Of a stretch of 64,000 nucleotides of DNA, positions 17,301-25,910 are shown one piece after another (the first letter of the stretch is position 1; each line of letters starts with the position of its first letter). The position numbers and the translations under genes were made by a program. Under the pieces are notes generated by a model. The model was not told the origin of the DNA and did no database searches. It worked only from the letters and a program-made list of their open reading frames with translations. The DNA comes from Luteibacter pinisoli (lineage in GTDB: Bacteria > Pseudomonadota > Gammaproteobacteria > Xanthomonadales > Rhodanobacteraceae): positions 3,658,001-3,722,000 of the forward strand of contig NZ_CP041046.1 of the NCBI RefSeq assembly GCF_006385595.1. The letters are read 5' to 3'.

Positions 17301-18220
17301 GAACCGGTCGCGGCACCCGGCCACGGCGCGATGGCCGTCGGGTGGTTATGCGTTTCCACCTTGATCGCGTACGGCGCGTTTTCCTTCACCGTGCGGAACA
17401 CGCCGTCGTTCGGATCGACGAACAGGCGGTTGCCTTCGTACCCGACCACGACCGCGGCGTTGTCCTTGTAGGCGGACAGCGTGAACTGCGGCGAGTGCTG
17501 GTGGGTGTTCTTGATCATGCCGAACAGCGAGGCGTCCTGCGGCTTGCCGTCGACGGTCCACGTGGCGTTGAACACCTTGTGGCGGCAATGCTCGGAGTTG
17601 GCCTGCGCGAACATCATCAGCTCGGCGTCGGTGGGCGCGCGGCCCATCTCGCTGTAGCGGTCCGAGAGGTAGTCGATTTCGTCGACGGCCAGGGCCAGGC
17701 CCAGTTCGCTGTTGGCGGACTCGAGCGCGGCGTGCGCGTCGCTGCCCAGCTCCACGCGGCCGAGGTCGCCCGGGCTGCCGGCCAGGAACAGCCCGGCGGC
17801 GTCGGCGATGTTCGTCAGCGGCGACTGCACCATCGGATCGCAGAAGGCGGCCATGACCTGGGCGTAGGCCGGGTCGGCCGAGCTCGGCATGCCGCTGACC
17901 TGCCAGGCCACGCCCCGCTCCACCCGGCGCAGGTCGAAACCGGCGCCATGGGCGATGTCGGTGGCCTTGCTGGACCACGGCGAGATGGTGCCCAGGCGCG
18001 GAACCACCCAGAACGCGGCCGGCTCGGGCTGGCCGGCCTTGGCTTCCAGCATGGCCAGCAGGCGCGCGCGGGCGTCGCCCTCGGGCGGCGTGGCGGCATC
18101 CACGAAATACACGAACCAGGCGGCCTGCACCCGGGTCCCATGGTGCAGGGACTCAAGGTGGGCGTTCAGACGTTCGAGGCGAAATGGCGAGAGGGCGCTC
18201 TGCCCGTCGAGTGCGATCAT
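14357..18220 (-). CDS. purL: Phosphoribosylformylglycinamidine synthase, single-chain type
   Basis: The 1287-residue large form of PurL catalyses the ATP- and glutamine-dependent step from FGAR to FGAM in purine synthesis. The N-terminal FGAR-AT domain (about 1-160), linker, two AIRS-like ATP-binding halves (HNHPTAIAPWPGAATGSGG, VKVETHNH-type motif near 310) and a C-terminal class I glutamine amidotransferase (FALGVCNGCQMM, catalytic Cys near 1131; HGEGR and HPERVFR near the end) are all intact. Smaller PurS/PurQ subunits are therefore not needed. A candidate -10 TAGAAT lies on the minus strand at 18253-18258. Confidence 0.98.
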   Translation of the reverse strand: MIALDGQSALSPFRLERLNAHLESLHHGTRVQAAWFVYFVDAATPPEGDARARLLAMLEAKAGQPEPAAFWVVPRLGTISPWSSKATDIAHGAGFDLRRVERGVAWQVSGMPSSADPAYAQVMAAFCDPMVQSPLTNIADAAGLFLAGSPGDLGRVELGSDAHAALESANSELGLALAVDEIDYLSDRYSEMGRAPTDAELMMFAQANSEHCRHKVFNATWTVDGKPQDASLFGMIKNTHQHSPQFTLSAYKDNAAVVVGYEGNRLFVDPNDGVFRTVKENAPYAIKVETHNHPTAIAPWPGAATGSGGEIRDEGATGRGGKPKAGLTGFSVSHLRIPGTPRPWEQPRPLPPRMASAFEIMRDGPLGAAAFNNEFGRPALGGYFRTFEQETGEKGLRRGYDKPIMLAGGLAAIREQHVQKRDVRPGDKVIVLGGPAMLIGLGGGAASSVASGTSSAELDFASVQRDNPEMERRCQQVIDACWAMGDRNIIVSIHDVGAGGLSNAIPEILNDAGVGGIIDLSKVPCDDPTLSPMQVWSNESQERYVLAIGPEDVAAFEAFCKRERCPFAVVGDATEEARLIVRDPRRDITVIDLRMDVLFGKAPRMHRDAVRVKPRVDLVADLTGMGMDEALMRVLRLPAVGSKNFLITIGDRTVGGLNARDQMVGPWQVPVADVAVTMTDFDGYTGEAMAMAERAPVALLSSADAARMAVGEAILNMAAAPIKLEEIRLSANWMAAVNHPGEDAALFDAVRAVGMELCPELDIAIPVGKDSLFMQTVWTDEAGKKQKTVSPVSLVITGFARVDDVRRVLTPQLKLDRGDTDLWLIDLGAGRDRLGGSALTQVFNRGGGVPPDLDDPKRLRAMFELIQEANRGGLLLAYHDRSDGGAIITLLEMAFAGRCGLDLRLDGWADATLRALFNEELGAVVQVASANREAFEALLVKHNLAGMTHNVGRPKEKLGIKLHLNGETPFKWNWTELFRAWNETSHAMQRLRDNPHSADQESEWRLDDADPGLSPKLTFDPADDIAAPYIATGVRPRVAILREQGVNGQVEMAAAFSRAGFDAVDVHMTDLASGRYHLKDFRGLAACGGFSYGDVLGAGRGWATSILYNDALREQFARFFEDGSKFALGVCNGCQMMSQLKDIIPDAKHWPQFLRNQSEQYEARLATIEILDSGSIFLRGMGGSRLPVAVAHGEGRVHFPNVCSPSKSHAAARFVDNRGKPTEHYPLNPNGSPGGLTAFTAADGRVMIMMPHPERVFRSAQLSWHPEQWGEDSPWMRMFRNARAWVG

Positions 18221-18279
18221 GCGGGGGGAATAGGCGCTGGAGGAAAACGCCTATTCTACATGATGTTGCGGGACAGCAC

Positions 18280-18300
18280 GGGCGGCGCTATCAGCCGCCC
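18280..18300 (-). terminator. Hairpin spanning the dsbC stop codon
   Basis: A perfect 7-bp stem GGGCGGC / GCCGCCC encloses the dsbC stop codon (18291-18293). No T tract follows, so it is at best a weak or Rho-assisted stop between dsbC and the purL promoter. Confidence 0.35.
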
Positions 18301-19040
18301 TTGATGCTGCCAGCGGGGGCGTTCACGGCCTTCAGCAGCTGCTCCGGGGTGAGGTAACCCCCTACCACGTCGCCATTTTCGGTCACCACGGTGGGGGTAC
18401 CGTTCACGCCGAGGCGCTCGCCCAGCTCGAATTCGTCCTTCACCGGGTTGGTGCAGGTGGCCGCCTTGACCGAACCGCCCTTCATCGCCTCATTGAAGGC
18501 GTTCTTCCGGTCCGACGCGCACCACACCGAGACGGCCTTGGTGTACGAGGGGGTGTCGTTGCCGCCGGTGGTCTTGATGCCTTCGCGCGGCCAGAACACG
18601 TATTCCACCGCGATGCCCTGCTTGTTGAACTCGTCGATATGCGAGTGCAGCTGGCGGCAGAAGCCGCAATCCACGTCGGTGAAGACGGTGACGGTGTGCT
18701 TGGGATTGGCCGGCGAGTAGATCAGGCGCTGCGAGGCGGGCACCTTGGCCAGGGCGGCCTTGCGGGTGGCGGACCAGCTCGCGGCGGAAAGGTCGGTCTG
18801 GTTCTTCAGGTCGATGAGATTGCCGTTGAGCATGTAACGGCCATCGGCGCTGACGTAGACCATGCGGCCCGAGGCCACCACCTGGTAGAAACCGGGCATC
18901 GGCGACGGCGCAATGGTGTCCACCTTGATGCCTGGGCCAAGGCCTTCGACGGCGTCGCGCACGACCTTGGTGTCATCGGCGGCAACGGCCGTCATGGCGA
19001 ACGCGCCAGCCAGGATCGCCGGGAGGATTTTCTTCAACAT
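18291..19040 (-). CDS. dsbC: Periplasmic thiol:disulfide isomerase DsbC
   Basis: A 249-residue exported protein with a signal peptide (about 1-21, MLKKILPAILAGAFAMTAVA). The small N-terminal dimerisation domain (about 22-85) precedes a thioredoxin fold with active site CGFC at 125-128 and a cis-proline region GTPTVV. A second cysteine pair (WCASD and AATCTNP) matches the structural disulfide of DsbC. It corrects wrong disulfides in the periplasm and is kept reduced by DsbD, which is not in the window. It lies downstream of xerD on the same strand, as in related genomes. Confidence 0.94.
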   Translation of the reverse strand: MLKKILPAILAGAFAMTAVAADDTKVVRDAVEGLGPGIKVDTIAPSPMPGFYQVVASGRMVYVSADGRYMLNGNLIDLKNQTDLSAASWSATRKAALAKVPASQRLIYSPANPKHTVTVFTDVDCGFCRQLHSHIDEFNKQGIAVEYVFWPREGIKTTGGNDTPSYTKAVSVWCASDRKNAFNEAMKGGSVKAATCTNPVKDEFELGERLGVNGTPTVVTENGDVVGGYLTPEQLLKAVNAPAGSIKGG

Positions 19041-19133
19041 CGGGTACGGCTCCATGGGGTACCGGGGGAGTTCGCAGGCCGTGCTTTGGAACGCGCGGCA
19101 CGCGATCGGTTCCCCCGATTGTGGCACGAGAGG

Positions 19134-20051
19134 TTATCCGCGGGGATGATGCTGGGCGTGAAGGCGCTTCAGGCCTTCCTTCGCCACCAGCGTGTAGATC
19201 TGGGTGGTGCTGAGGGCACTGTGGCCGAGCAGCATCTGCAGGGCGCGGAGATCGGCGCCATGGTTGAGAAGATGCGTAGCGAAGGAGTGTCGCAGCACAT
19301 GCGGCGACACCCGCTTGCCCGGGATACCCACCTGCAGCGCGTAGCCCTTCACCAGGGTCCAGAACTGCTGCCGCGACATGGCACTGCCGCGGCGGGAAAG
19401 GAACAGCGCGGGCGGCTGGCCGTGGCCCTGCGCCAGCCCGGGGCGCGCCTCGGCCAGGTAGCGTTCCACGTGGACGAGGGCTTCCTCGCCCACCGGCACC
19501 AGGCGATCCTTCCCGCCCTTGCCCGTGACGCGCAGCACGCCCTGCCGGGTGTTCAGGCCGGACAGCGGCAGGTCCACCAGTTCCGATACGCGCAAGCCGG
19601 AGGAGTACATCAATTCCAGCATCGCGCGGTCGCGCAGGCCGAGGGGCGTGCCGGTGTCGGGCGCGACGATCAGCGCCTCGATCTCACGTTCCGCCAGCGC
19701 CTTGGGCAGGCCGCGCGGCATCTTCGGCCGCTGCATCAACAGGGTCGGGTCTTCTCGCGCGCCGTCGTCCCGCGCCAGCTGCGCATAGAACCGGCGAAAC
19801 GCCGACTGCCGCCGCGCCATGCTGCGCACCGACACCGGCTGGCTGCCGTGGTAGGCGGAGAGGTCTTCGCGCGTGGCCGTGGCCAGCGCGTGCCCGCGCG
19901 TCTCCAGCCAGCGCGACAGCTGCGCGAGGTCGCGCCGGTACGCTTCCAGCGTGCGGTCGGCCAGGCCGTCCTCCGACCAGATGCGCTCGATGAAGCGTTC
20001 GATCAGGCGGGCGTCGGCGGTGGAAAGTTCGGGAGACGTCGTTTCAGCCAT
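19134..20051 (-). CDS. xerD: Tyrosine recombinase XerD
   Basis: A 305-residue recombinase that, with XerC, resolves chromosome dimers at dif under FtsK control. An N-terminal SAM-like core-binding domain (about 10-100) is followed by the catalytic domain with SSGLRVSELVDL, GKGGKDRLVP, HVLRHSFATHLLNHGADLRA and LGHSALSTTQIYT, supplying the R-K-H-R-H-Y residues. Length and context (next to dsbC, no integrase partners or att sites) mark it as the housekeeping enzyme rather than a mobile-element integrase. Confidence 0.95.
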   Translation of the reverse strand: MAETTSPELSTADARLIERFIERIWSEDGLADRTLEAYRRDLAQLSRWLETRGHALATATREDLSAYHGSQPVSVRSMARRQSAFRRFYAQLARDDGAREDPTLLMQRPKMPRGLPKALAEREIEALIVAPDTGTPLGLRDRAMLELMYSSGLRVSELVDLPLSGLNTRQGVLRVTGKGGKDRLVPVGEEALVHVERYLAEARPGLAQGHGQPPALFLSRRGSAMSRQQFWTLVKGYALQVGIPGKRVSPHVLRHSFATHLLNHGADLRALQMLLGHSALSTTQIYTLVAKEGLKRLHAQHHPRG

Positions 20052-20117
20052 GCGCCGATGGTCGCACGACGCCTTCGCGAAACCCATAATGGCGAAAGCC
20101 CCTCACAGCGAGTCCGC

Positions 20118-20609
20118 ATGACTACGATGCCCCTGCCCGCCCCTGCCTGGCGCCGCTTCGCGGCGATCGTGTACGACGTGCTCGCGGTAGTCGCGATCGT
20201 GATGGTGGTGGGCCTGCTTGCGCAGATCGCGACGAAGGGCGGCGTGGCGGACGCCACCGGGCACATCGTCGCGTGGTGGTACCAGCCGTTGCAGGGGCTC
20301 GTCGTCGGCGCCTACTTCCTGCTGTCGTGGATGCGCGGCGGGCAGACGCTGGGCATGCGGCCGTGGCGTATTCGCGTGGTGTCGCGCGATGGCGCGCCGG
20401 TGGATATCCGGCGTAGCTTCATACGCCTGCTGGTCGCGTCGGTACCGGTGTTCCTGCTGCTGCTCTACAGCGTGGTGCCCCTGGGCGTGGTGCTGTGGCT
20501 TCCGGTCGCTGGCTGGGCGGTGATCCTGTTGCCCTCGCTGTTTGACGCCCGCCGACGCGGCCTGCACGACATGGCGGCCGGCACCGAGATCCGGCCGCTT
20601 ACCGCTTGA
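20118..20609 (+). CDS. RDD-family small membrane protein
   Basis: A 163-residue protein with about four hydrophobic segments. WRRFAAIVYDVLAV near the start supplies the arginine and aspartate of the RDD signature, and GQTLGMRPWRIRVV and FDARRRGLHDMAAGT are further family blocks. RDD proteins have been linked to ion or osmolyte transport but most are uncharacterised. It is divergent from xerD with a 66-base gap, and its last 11 bases overlap the convergent proline-rich gene. Confidence 0.88.
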   Translation: MTTMPLPAPAWRRFAAIVYDVLAVVAIVMVVGLLAQIATKGGVADATGHIVAWWYQPLQGLVVGAYFLLSWMRGGQTLGMRPWRIRVVSRDGAPVDIRRSFIRLLVASVPVFLLLLYSVVPLGVVLWLPVAGWAVILLPSLFDARRRGLHDMAAGTEIRPLTA

Positions 20610-22596
20610 ACTGATCGCTCGCCGGTACCCACGAGCCGTTGGCCTGTGGCGCGGCCGGCACGTTGATCTTGATGGTGGGCTCGCAGCCGGCAGGCAGCGG
20701 GCCGCCCGCCACGCGCGCCGTGGCGCAGAACGCGGTGTTGTCGATCGGCTGCGCCACCGTGGCGACCGTCGATGCATTCGCCGGCGGCAGGTTTTCCGCC
20801 AGCGGCTTCGAGGCGAGCGTCTGGTTTTTCACCAGCTTGTCGGGCTCGGACGGCTTGGGCGGCGGATCGCCACCGCAGCCAAGCGTCAGCAGGGAAATCG
20901 CCTGTTTCATGGCGCCGCCGGAAACGCCGGGGCCGGCCGTGCAGTTGATGCGCACGCCACGCGGCAGCGGGATGGTGAAGTGGGTGGTGGTCGCTTCCAC
21001 GCCATGGCGCAGCGCGGTGTCGACCGAGCTCTCGCCTTTCGGTGTCCAGGCGCCGTCGAAGCGCGTGGCCTTGTAATCGATGTGCACGCGCGCGCCGTTC
21101 TGCGGCGTGACGTTGCCGCGCGGCTTGAGTTCGACGTACGCACCGACCTGGCCGGTCTTGTCGCCCTGCCCGCCTTCCACACCGTCCGAGCGCTGCGACG
21201 TGCCGTTCGCACCGGTGACGCGCTCACCTTCGTCCGTGCCCTTCGCGGCGCCCGGCTTCCCGGTGTCCGCGGCGGCGCCTGGCGTGTTCGTTCCGGCGCT
21301 GGCGGCGGTGGCTTCGCCAGCGGCGGACGGTGCGCCTGGTGCGCCCTGCGTCGGCGCCGCGCTGCTGTCGTTCGTCGCCTTGCCCTGTTCGTTCTGCGCC
21401 TGCGCCGTGGCTTCACCGGCGGCGATATCGCCGGGTGCCTGGCCGGGCGGCGCGGGAGTCGTGTCTTCGCCGGCCACGGGACGCTGCAGTTCGCCCGCGG
21501 TGACGGCCGGCGCCTGTACGGCGGGCCGCGCGATGTCGGCGACCGGCGCGGAAAGGCTCGGCTTTGCCGTGGCGTCAGGCAACGGCACGGCCTCGAGTTC
21601 CGCCTCCGCTTCGACCGCCGGCGCGCGGACGGTTTCGACGGCGACCTTGGGCGGCACGGGGCGCGGCACGTCGTTGGTCACCTGCGGCGCGGGAGGCGCC
21701 GTCGGCTCCTGGGCGATGGCAGGCAGCGGCGTGTCCTGCGGCGTCGGCGGCGCGGAGGATTCCTGCACGTCCGGGCGCGGCACGGTGGCCAGCGTCATCG
21801 CCGTGGTCGGTACCGGCGTCGTCCGCTCGGCCGTGATCTGCGGCGGCGTGGGCGTCCCGGCCATCTGCGAGGAGGGCGTGGGTGGCAGGGATAGGGAGGC
21901 CGGCGGCGGCATCGGCGCCGTGCCTTCCACCTGCGCCTTGCGCACGGGCTCGGGCTGGAAGCGCGGCGGCACCACCTCGGGCTTCGGCGTTTCCACGGCG
22001 AGGTCCGGCGGTGCCGGCGTCGGCACGGGCACCGGCTCGAGGTCGGGCTGTTTCGGCGGCGCGGTCGGCTGCACCACGGGCTTCTCAGCGACGGCCTGGA
22101 TGCTCGGCGGCGGCGCCGTGAGTTTCACGTCGGGCTTGACCTGCGGCGGCGGCGCGGCAGGTACGGCGATCGCGGGAAGCGCCTTGTTCGCCGAGGCAAC
22201 GGCCGCCGCGTGCGAGCCGCGCGAGGCCCGGCTGGCCACGGCCTTGCTGCTGGCCCGCTTTGCCTTGGCCACGGGCGCCTTCGACGGCGTCCCGCGCACC
22301 GGCGGTACCGGCGCGGGGGGTTTGTCGATCAGGCGCACCTGCAGGGCATCCGGGTTGTCCGGCTCGGGAGGCGGCGGCAGCATGTCGTACGCCGGGCCAA
22401 GGATCATGCCCAGCAGGAACATCACGTGGATGAGGATCGTGCCGACCCAACCGGCGATCCGCAGGGCGCTTTCGCGCGGCTTCTGGCGCAGCTGCCGACG
22501 ATAGACGAGCGCACGCATCGCCGCCTCGCGCGGCGAGACGGGCAGCGACGATTCGGCGATCGGTGGATCGCTGTCCGGTGGCAGGTGGGAAGGCAT
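20599..22596 (-). CDS. Large proline-rich TonB/TolA-like membrane-anchored protein
   Basis: A 665-residue protein with one membrane helix near residues 45-67 after a short basic cytoplasmic tail. A very long periplasmic region rich in Pro, Ala, Thr and Val (about 68-480) follows, then a C-terminal domain (about 500-665). That domain has YKATRFDGAWTPKGES, RINC, GCGGDPPPKP and PLPAGC, so four cysteines could form disulfides. The layout resembles TonB or TolA, but no TonB C-terminal motif or ExbB/ExbD partner is seen. The gene at 22670-23677 encodes a shorter paralogue with the same blocks. Function unknown; a scaffold across the periplasm is an inference. Confidence 0.8.
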   Translation of the reverse strand: MPSHLPPDSDPPIAESSLPVSPREAAMRALVYRRQLRQKPRESALRIAGWVGTILIHVMFLLGMILGPAYDMLPPPPEPDNPDALQVRLIDKPPAPVPPVRGTPSKAPVAKAKRASSKAVASRASRGSHAAAVASANKALPAIAVPAAPPPQVKPDVKLTAPPPSIQAVAEKPVVQPTAPPKQPDLEPVPVPTPAPPDLAVETPKPEVVPPRFQPEPVRKAQVEGTAPMPPPASLSLPPTPSSQMAGTPTPPQITAERTTPVPTTAMTLATVPRPDVQESSAPPTPQDTPLPAIAQEPTAPPAPQVTNDVPRPVPPKVAVETVRAPAVEAEAELEAVPLPDATAKPSLSAPVADIARPAVQAPAVTAGELQRPVAGEDTTPAPPGQAPGDIAAGEATAQAQNEQGKATNDSSAAPTQGAPGAPSAAGEATAASAGTNTPGAAADTGKPGAAKGTDEGERVTGANGTSQRSDGVEGGQGDKTGQVGAYVELKPRGNVTPQNGARVHIDYKATRFDGAWTPKGESSVDTALRHGVEATTTHFTIPLPRGVRINCTAGPGVSGGAMKQAISLLTLGCGGDPPPKPSEPDKLVKNQTLASKPLAENLPPANASTVATVAQPIDNTAFCATARVAGGPLPAGCEPTIKINVPAAPQANGSWVPASDQFKR

Positions 22597-22669
22597 CAGG
22601 CGCTAGTGTCCATGCTGCGCGTGCGCCGCACAATCGCGGCGGCGATGCCCATCGCACGCGCCGGTGCCG

Positions 22670-23677
22670 CTAGTGCCCGGTGCGCCGTTCCTGCTCGGCC
22701 TTTTCCAGCTCGATGGCCTTCAGCGGCACGTCGCTCGCACAGCCCTGGGGCAGCGGCTTGTCGGCACGGAAGGCCGCGATGCACTCGGCCTCGCTCGGCG
22801 GCTTCACCACATCAGGCCCGTCCGCGAGCGGATGCGACGGTGCCATGTTCAGTCGCCCATCCGCGGATTTCGGCGGCGGCTTGGAGGGATCCTGGCCACG
22901 GCAACCCACCGGCAGGATGAACAGCACGGTGGCGCAGTTGATGCGCTGGCCGCCGATGTTCACTTCCTTCTTCAGCATGGTGTTTTCCAGCACCTTGCGC
23001 ATGCCGGCATTGGCGATGTTCTCGTCGCGCGGCGCCCAGTCCTTTTCGAACCGGGTTTCCTTGTAGGTGACGGGGCCCTTGTGGACCATGACGCCGGCGT
23101 CGTCGGTGGGCTTATGCGAGACGAAGTCGGCCTGGGTCGTGGCGCCGGTGGACGGCGCCGGCTTGCCCGCGTTGATGCTCCCGTCCTTCCCATACAGCTG
23201 GAGCGCCGGGGCCGGCGGCGCGGGCGCCTCGTTTTCGGCAGGCGGCTCGTCCTTGGGCAGCTCTTTCTTCGGCCGGGGCGGCTCCGGTCGCGTCGCCTCG
23301 GGCGAGCGGACCTTCGGCGGCGGCTCGCTCACCGGCGGCGGGGGCGGCACGTTGGCCTGGGGCGGTGGGGGTGGCGTCGGCTCGATGAAGCGCACCTCCA
23401 TGATCTCCGCCTTGTCGTCGACCGGGGCATAGCCCAGGTACGGCCGCGGCTGCATCTCGTAGCTCACCAGCATGATGATGAGCAGGTGCAGCACCAGGGT
23501 GCCGACGATGGCGAGGGTGGTGAGGACGCGGTCGCGCGGCGCCTTGCGCTGGCCGATGGCACGCAGGGCCGTGAAGGTGGCCGGATCGATCGGCTGCAAC
23601 CCATGGCGCGCCGTCGCCTCCGGCGGGAGCCGGTGCGATTCGACGTAGGGCGGTGGCGCCTTGCCTGGGTATTGCAC
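22670..23677 (-). CDS. Proline-rich TonB/TolA-like membrane-anchored protein, short paralogue
   Basis: A 335-residue protein with a cytoplasmic tail, one membrane helix near residues 51-72 (LTTLAIVGTLVLHLLIIMLV), a proline-rich stretch (about 100-165) and a C-terminal domain. That domain holds YKETRFEKDWAPRDE, GQRINC, VGCRGQDPSKPPP and a final PLPQGC. The spaced order YKxTRF, RINC, GCxG and PLPxGC is shared with the 665-residue neighbour, showing a duplication with expansion of the proline region. The two genes are 73 bases apart and probably co-transcribed, this one first. Function unknown. Confidence 0.8.
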   Translation of the reverse strand: MQYPGKAPPPYVESHRLPPEATARHGLQPIDPATFTALRAIGQRKAPRDRVLTTLAIVGTLVLHLLIIMLVSYEMQPRPYLGYAPVDDKAEIMEVRFIEPTPPPPPQANVPPPPPVSEPPPKVRSPEATRPEPPRPKKELPKDEPPAENEAPAPPAPALQLYGKDGSINAGKPAPSTGATTQADFVSHKPTDDAGVMVHKGPVTYKETRFEKDWAPRDENIANAGMRKVLENTMLKKEVNIGGQRINCATVLFILPVGCRGQDPSKPPPKSADGRLNMAPSHPLADGPDVVKPPSEAECIAAFRADKPLPQGCASDVPLKAIELEKAEQERRTGH

Positions 23678-23853
23678 GCGAGCGGGGGTTCCCTAAGGGG
23701 CCGTTGAGGGGAAAGCCACACAGCTTAGCGCGGACGGCTGACCGCACCTTAAGCCTGTGCCTACAGACACCGACCCCGGCAGAAGATTCCCACCCCCTTG
23801 ATTCCCGGACCCAATCGGAGAAGGCTGGGGGGACAGGGGACCGCCATCCTTAC

Positions 23854-23859
23854 GGAGGG
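23854..23859 (+). promoter_or_regulatory. Ribosome binding site that sets the EF-G-like start
   Basis: GGAGGG lies 7 bases before the GTG at 23867. An upstream ATG at 23798 has no such site and would add 23 residues unlike EF-G, so the GTG is preferred. Confidence 0.7.
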
Positions 23860-23866
23860 TCGCATC

Positions 23867-25906
23867 GTGTCGCCATCCACGGAACACATCCGCAGCCTGT
23901 CACTCGCCGGCCACGCCGGAGCCGGCAAGACCACCTTGTTCGAAGCCATGCTCCACGCCGGCGGCGCGCTCAATAGCATGGGCAGCGTGGAACGAGGCAG
24001 TACCGTTTCAGACAACGACCCGATGGAACGCGCGCGGGGGCATTCGATCGATGCCTCCATCGCCTCCATCGAACGCAACGGGTTTCGAATACACCTGGTT
24101 GATACCCCGGGATACGCCGACTTTCGCGGCCCCGCCCTGGCGGCGCTCGCCGCCACCGATACCGTCGCCATCGTGGTGAACGCCGCCAACGGCATCGAGC
24201 ACGGCACCCGCAGCATGATGGCGCACGCGAAGGAACGCGGCCTCGCCCGCCTGATCATCGTCAACCGCATCGACGCGGAAGGCGTGGACCTGCCGGCCCT
24301 GGTCGACGATATCCGCGCCGAGTTCGGTAACGAATGCCTGCCGGTGAACCTGCCCGCGGCGCACGGCCATGCCGTGCGTGGCACGTATTTCCAGGACAAC
24401 GGCGATACGGACTTTTCGTCTACCGGCGAAGCACACCAGCAGCTCATCGACCAGGTGGTGGAAATCGACGACGCGGTGATGGAGCACTACCTCGACGGTG
24501 GCGAAGGTTCGCTCAGCGCCGAGGAACTGCATGCCGCCCTGGAGCACTGCCTGCGCGACGGGCACCTCGTTCCCATCGTGTTTACCAGCGCACGTGACGG
24601 CGTGGGCGTCAGCGAACTGCTCGAGCTCATCGAGCGAATCCTGCCCTGCCCCAACGAGATCAATCCGCCGCCGTTCCACGACGACAAGGGCATCCACTTC
24701 GACGTCAACGCCGATGCCGGCAAGCACGTGGTCGCGGATGTGTTCAAGATCGTCAACGATCCCTTCGTCGGCAAGCTGGGCGTGTTCCGCGTCTGGCAGG
24801 GCACCGTGCGCAAGGATTCGCAGCTGCTGGTGGACGACGGGCGCAAGCCGTTCAAGGTGGCGCACCTGTTCCGCCTGAAGGGCAAGGAGCACGTGGAGAT
24901 CGACGAGGCCTTGCCCGGTGACATCGTCGCGGTCGCCAAGGTCGACGACATCCACTTCGATGCGGTGCTGCACGATGCCGCCGGCGAATCGGGCATCCAC
25001 CTGCAGCCGTGTCCGTTCCCGTCGCCGATGTTCGGGCTGGCTGTCGAGCCCGCGCACAAGGGCCATGAGCAGAAGCTCGCGCAAGCCCTTGGCCGGCTGG
25101 CCGAGGAAGACCCGTGCTTCATCGTGGAACACCACGCCGAAGTGAACCAGACGGTGATCCGCGGCCTTTCCGACCTGCACCTGAAGCTGATGCTGGAACG
25201 GATGAAGACGCGCTACGACGTGGACGTGATCACCCACCCGCCGCGCATCGCTTATCGCGAAACCATCGGCGGCAAATCCGAGGGCCATCACCGGCACAAG
25301 AAACAGACCGGCGGCGCCGGGCAGTTCGGCGAGGTGTTCCTGCGGGTGGAACCGCTGGACCGTGGCGCCGGCTTCATCTTCTCCGACGACACCAAGGGTG
25401 GGGTAATCCCCAACCAGTTCATGCCGGCGATCGAGAAAGGCATCCGCCAGGCGATGGACGCGGGCGCGGTGGCGGGCTATCCCATGCAGGACGTGCGCGT
25501 CAGCGTGTACGACGGCAAGCACCATCCGGTGGATTCAAAGGAAGTGGCGTTCATCAGCGCGGGGCGGAAGGCCTTCCTCGACGCCGTCTCCCGGGCCCGG
25601 CCGATCGTGCTGGAGCCGGTGGTGGACCTGGAGGTGTCGATCCCCGACCCGTCGGTGGGCGATGTGACCGGCGGCCTCGCCTCGCGGCGCGCGCAGATCA
25701 TGGGGACGGATTCGCTAAGGGGTGGCGAGACCCTGATCAAGGCCCGCGTCCCGCTGGCGGAACTGGCGGATTTCCCGACCCAGCTGAAAGCCCTCACCGG
25801 CGGCCAGGGACGTTACGCGATGGAGTTCAGCCACTACGACAGCGTGTCACCCGCCGTGCAGAAACGCCTCGTCGAGCAGTGGAAACCCAAGGCCGACGAC
25901 GACTGA
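23867..25906 (+). CDS. Elongation factor G paralogue (EF-G2-like GTPase)
   Basis: A 679-residue translational GTPase with all five EF-G domains by length. The P-loop is GHAGAGKT at 15-22 and G3 is DTPG at 79-82. G4 reads NRID (134-137) instead of NKxD, and the switch I block reads RARGHSID instead of ERGITI, so the usual Thr is Ser60. The segment HKKQTGGAGQFGEV and a C-terminal GxGRYxMEFSHYDxV-like end are EF-G features. Such EF-G2 paralogues occur beside a canonical fusA in many bacteria; their role is unclear. It is not in a str operon, so it is not the housekeeping factor. Confidence 0.9.
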   Translation: MSPSTEHIRSLSLAGHAGAGKTTLFEAMLHAGGALNSMGSVERGSTVSDNDPMERARGHSIDASIASIERNGFRIHLVDTPGYADFRGPALAALAATDTVAIVVNAANGIEHGTRSMMAHAKERGLARLIIVNRIDAEGVDLPALVDDIRAEFGNECLPVNLPAAHGHAVRGTYFQDNGDTDFSSTGEAHQQLIDQVVEIDDAVMEHYLDGGEGSLSAEELHAALEHCLRDGHLVPIVFTSARDGVGVSELLELIERILPCPNEINPPPFHDDKGIHFDVNADAGKHVVADVFKIVNDPFVGKLGVFRVWQGTVRKDSQLLVDDGRKPFKVAHLFRLKGKEHVEIDEALPGDIVAVAKVDDIHFDAVLHDAAGESGIHLQPCPFPSPMFGLAVEPAHKGHEQKLAQALGRLAEEDPCFIVEHHAEVNQTVIRGLSDLHLKLMLERMKTRYDVDVITHPPRIAYRETIGGKSEGHHRHKKQTGGAGQFGEVFLRVEPLDRGAGFIFSDDTKGGVIPNQFMPAIEKGIRQAMDAGAVAGYPMQDVRVSVYDGKHHPVDSKEVAFISAGRKAFLDAVSRARPIVLEPVVDLEVSIPDPSVGDVTGGLASRRAQIMGTDSLRGGETLIKARVPLAELADFPTQLKALTGGQGRYAMEFSHYDSVSPAVQKRLVEQWKPKADDD

Positions 25907-25910
25907 CCTT

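Noticed and set aside
14426..18304. A 1292-codon open frame on the plus strand antisense to purL.
   Set aside because: It mirrors the purL codons in GC-rich DNA, has a low-complexity His/Arg/Ala/Val composition and no motif; purL on the other strand is intact.
19134..20051. XerD considered as an integrase marking a mobile element.
   Set aside because: Length, motifs and the dsbC neighbour fit the housekeeping recombinase, and no att site or cargo is near.
20599..23677. The proline-rich proteins considered as TonB of a siderophore system.
   Set aside because: No ExbB/ExbD genes, TonB-dependent receptor or TonB C-terminal motif is present; only the domain layout is similar.
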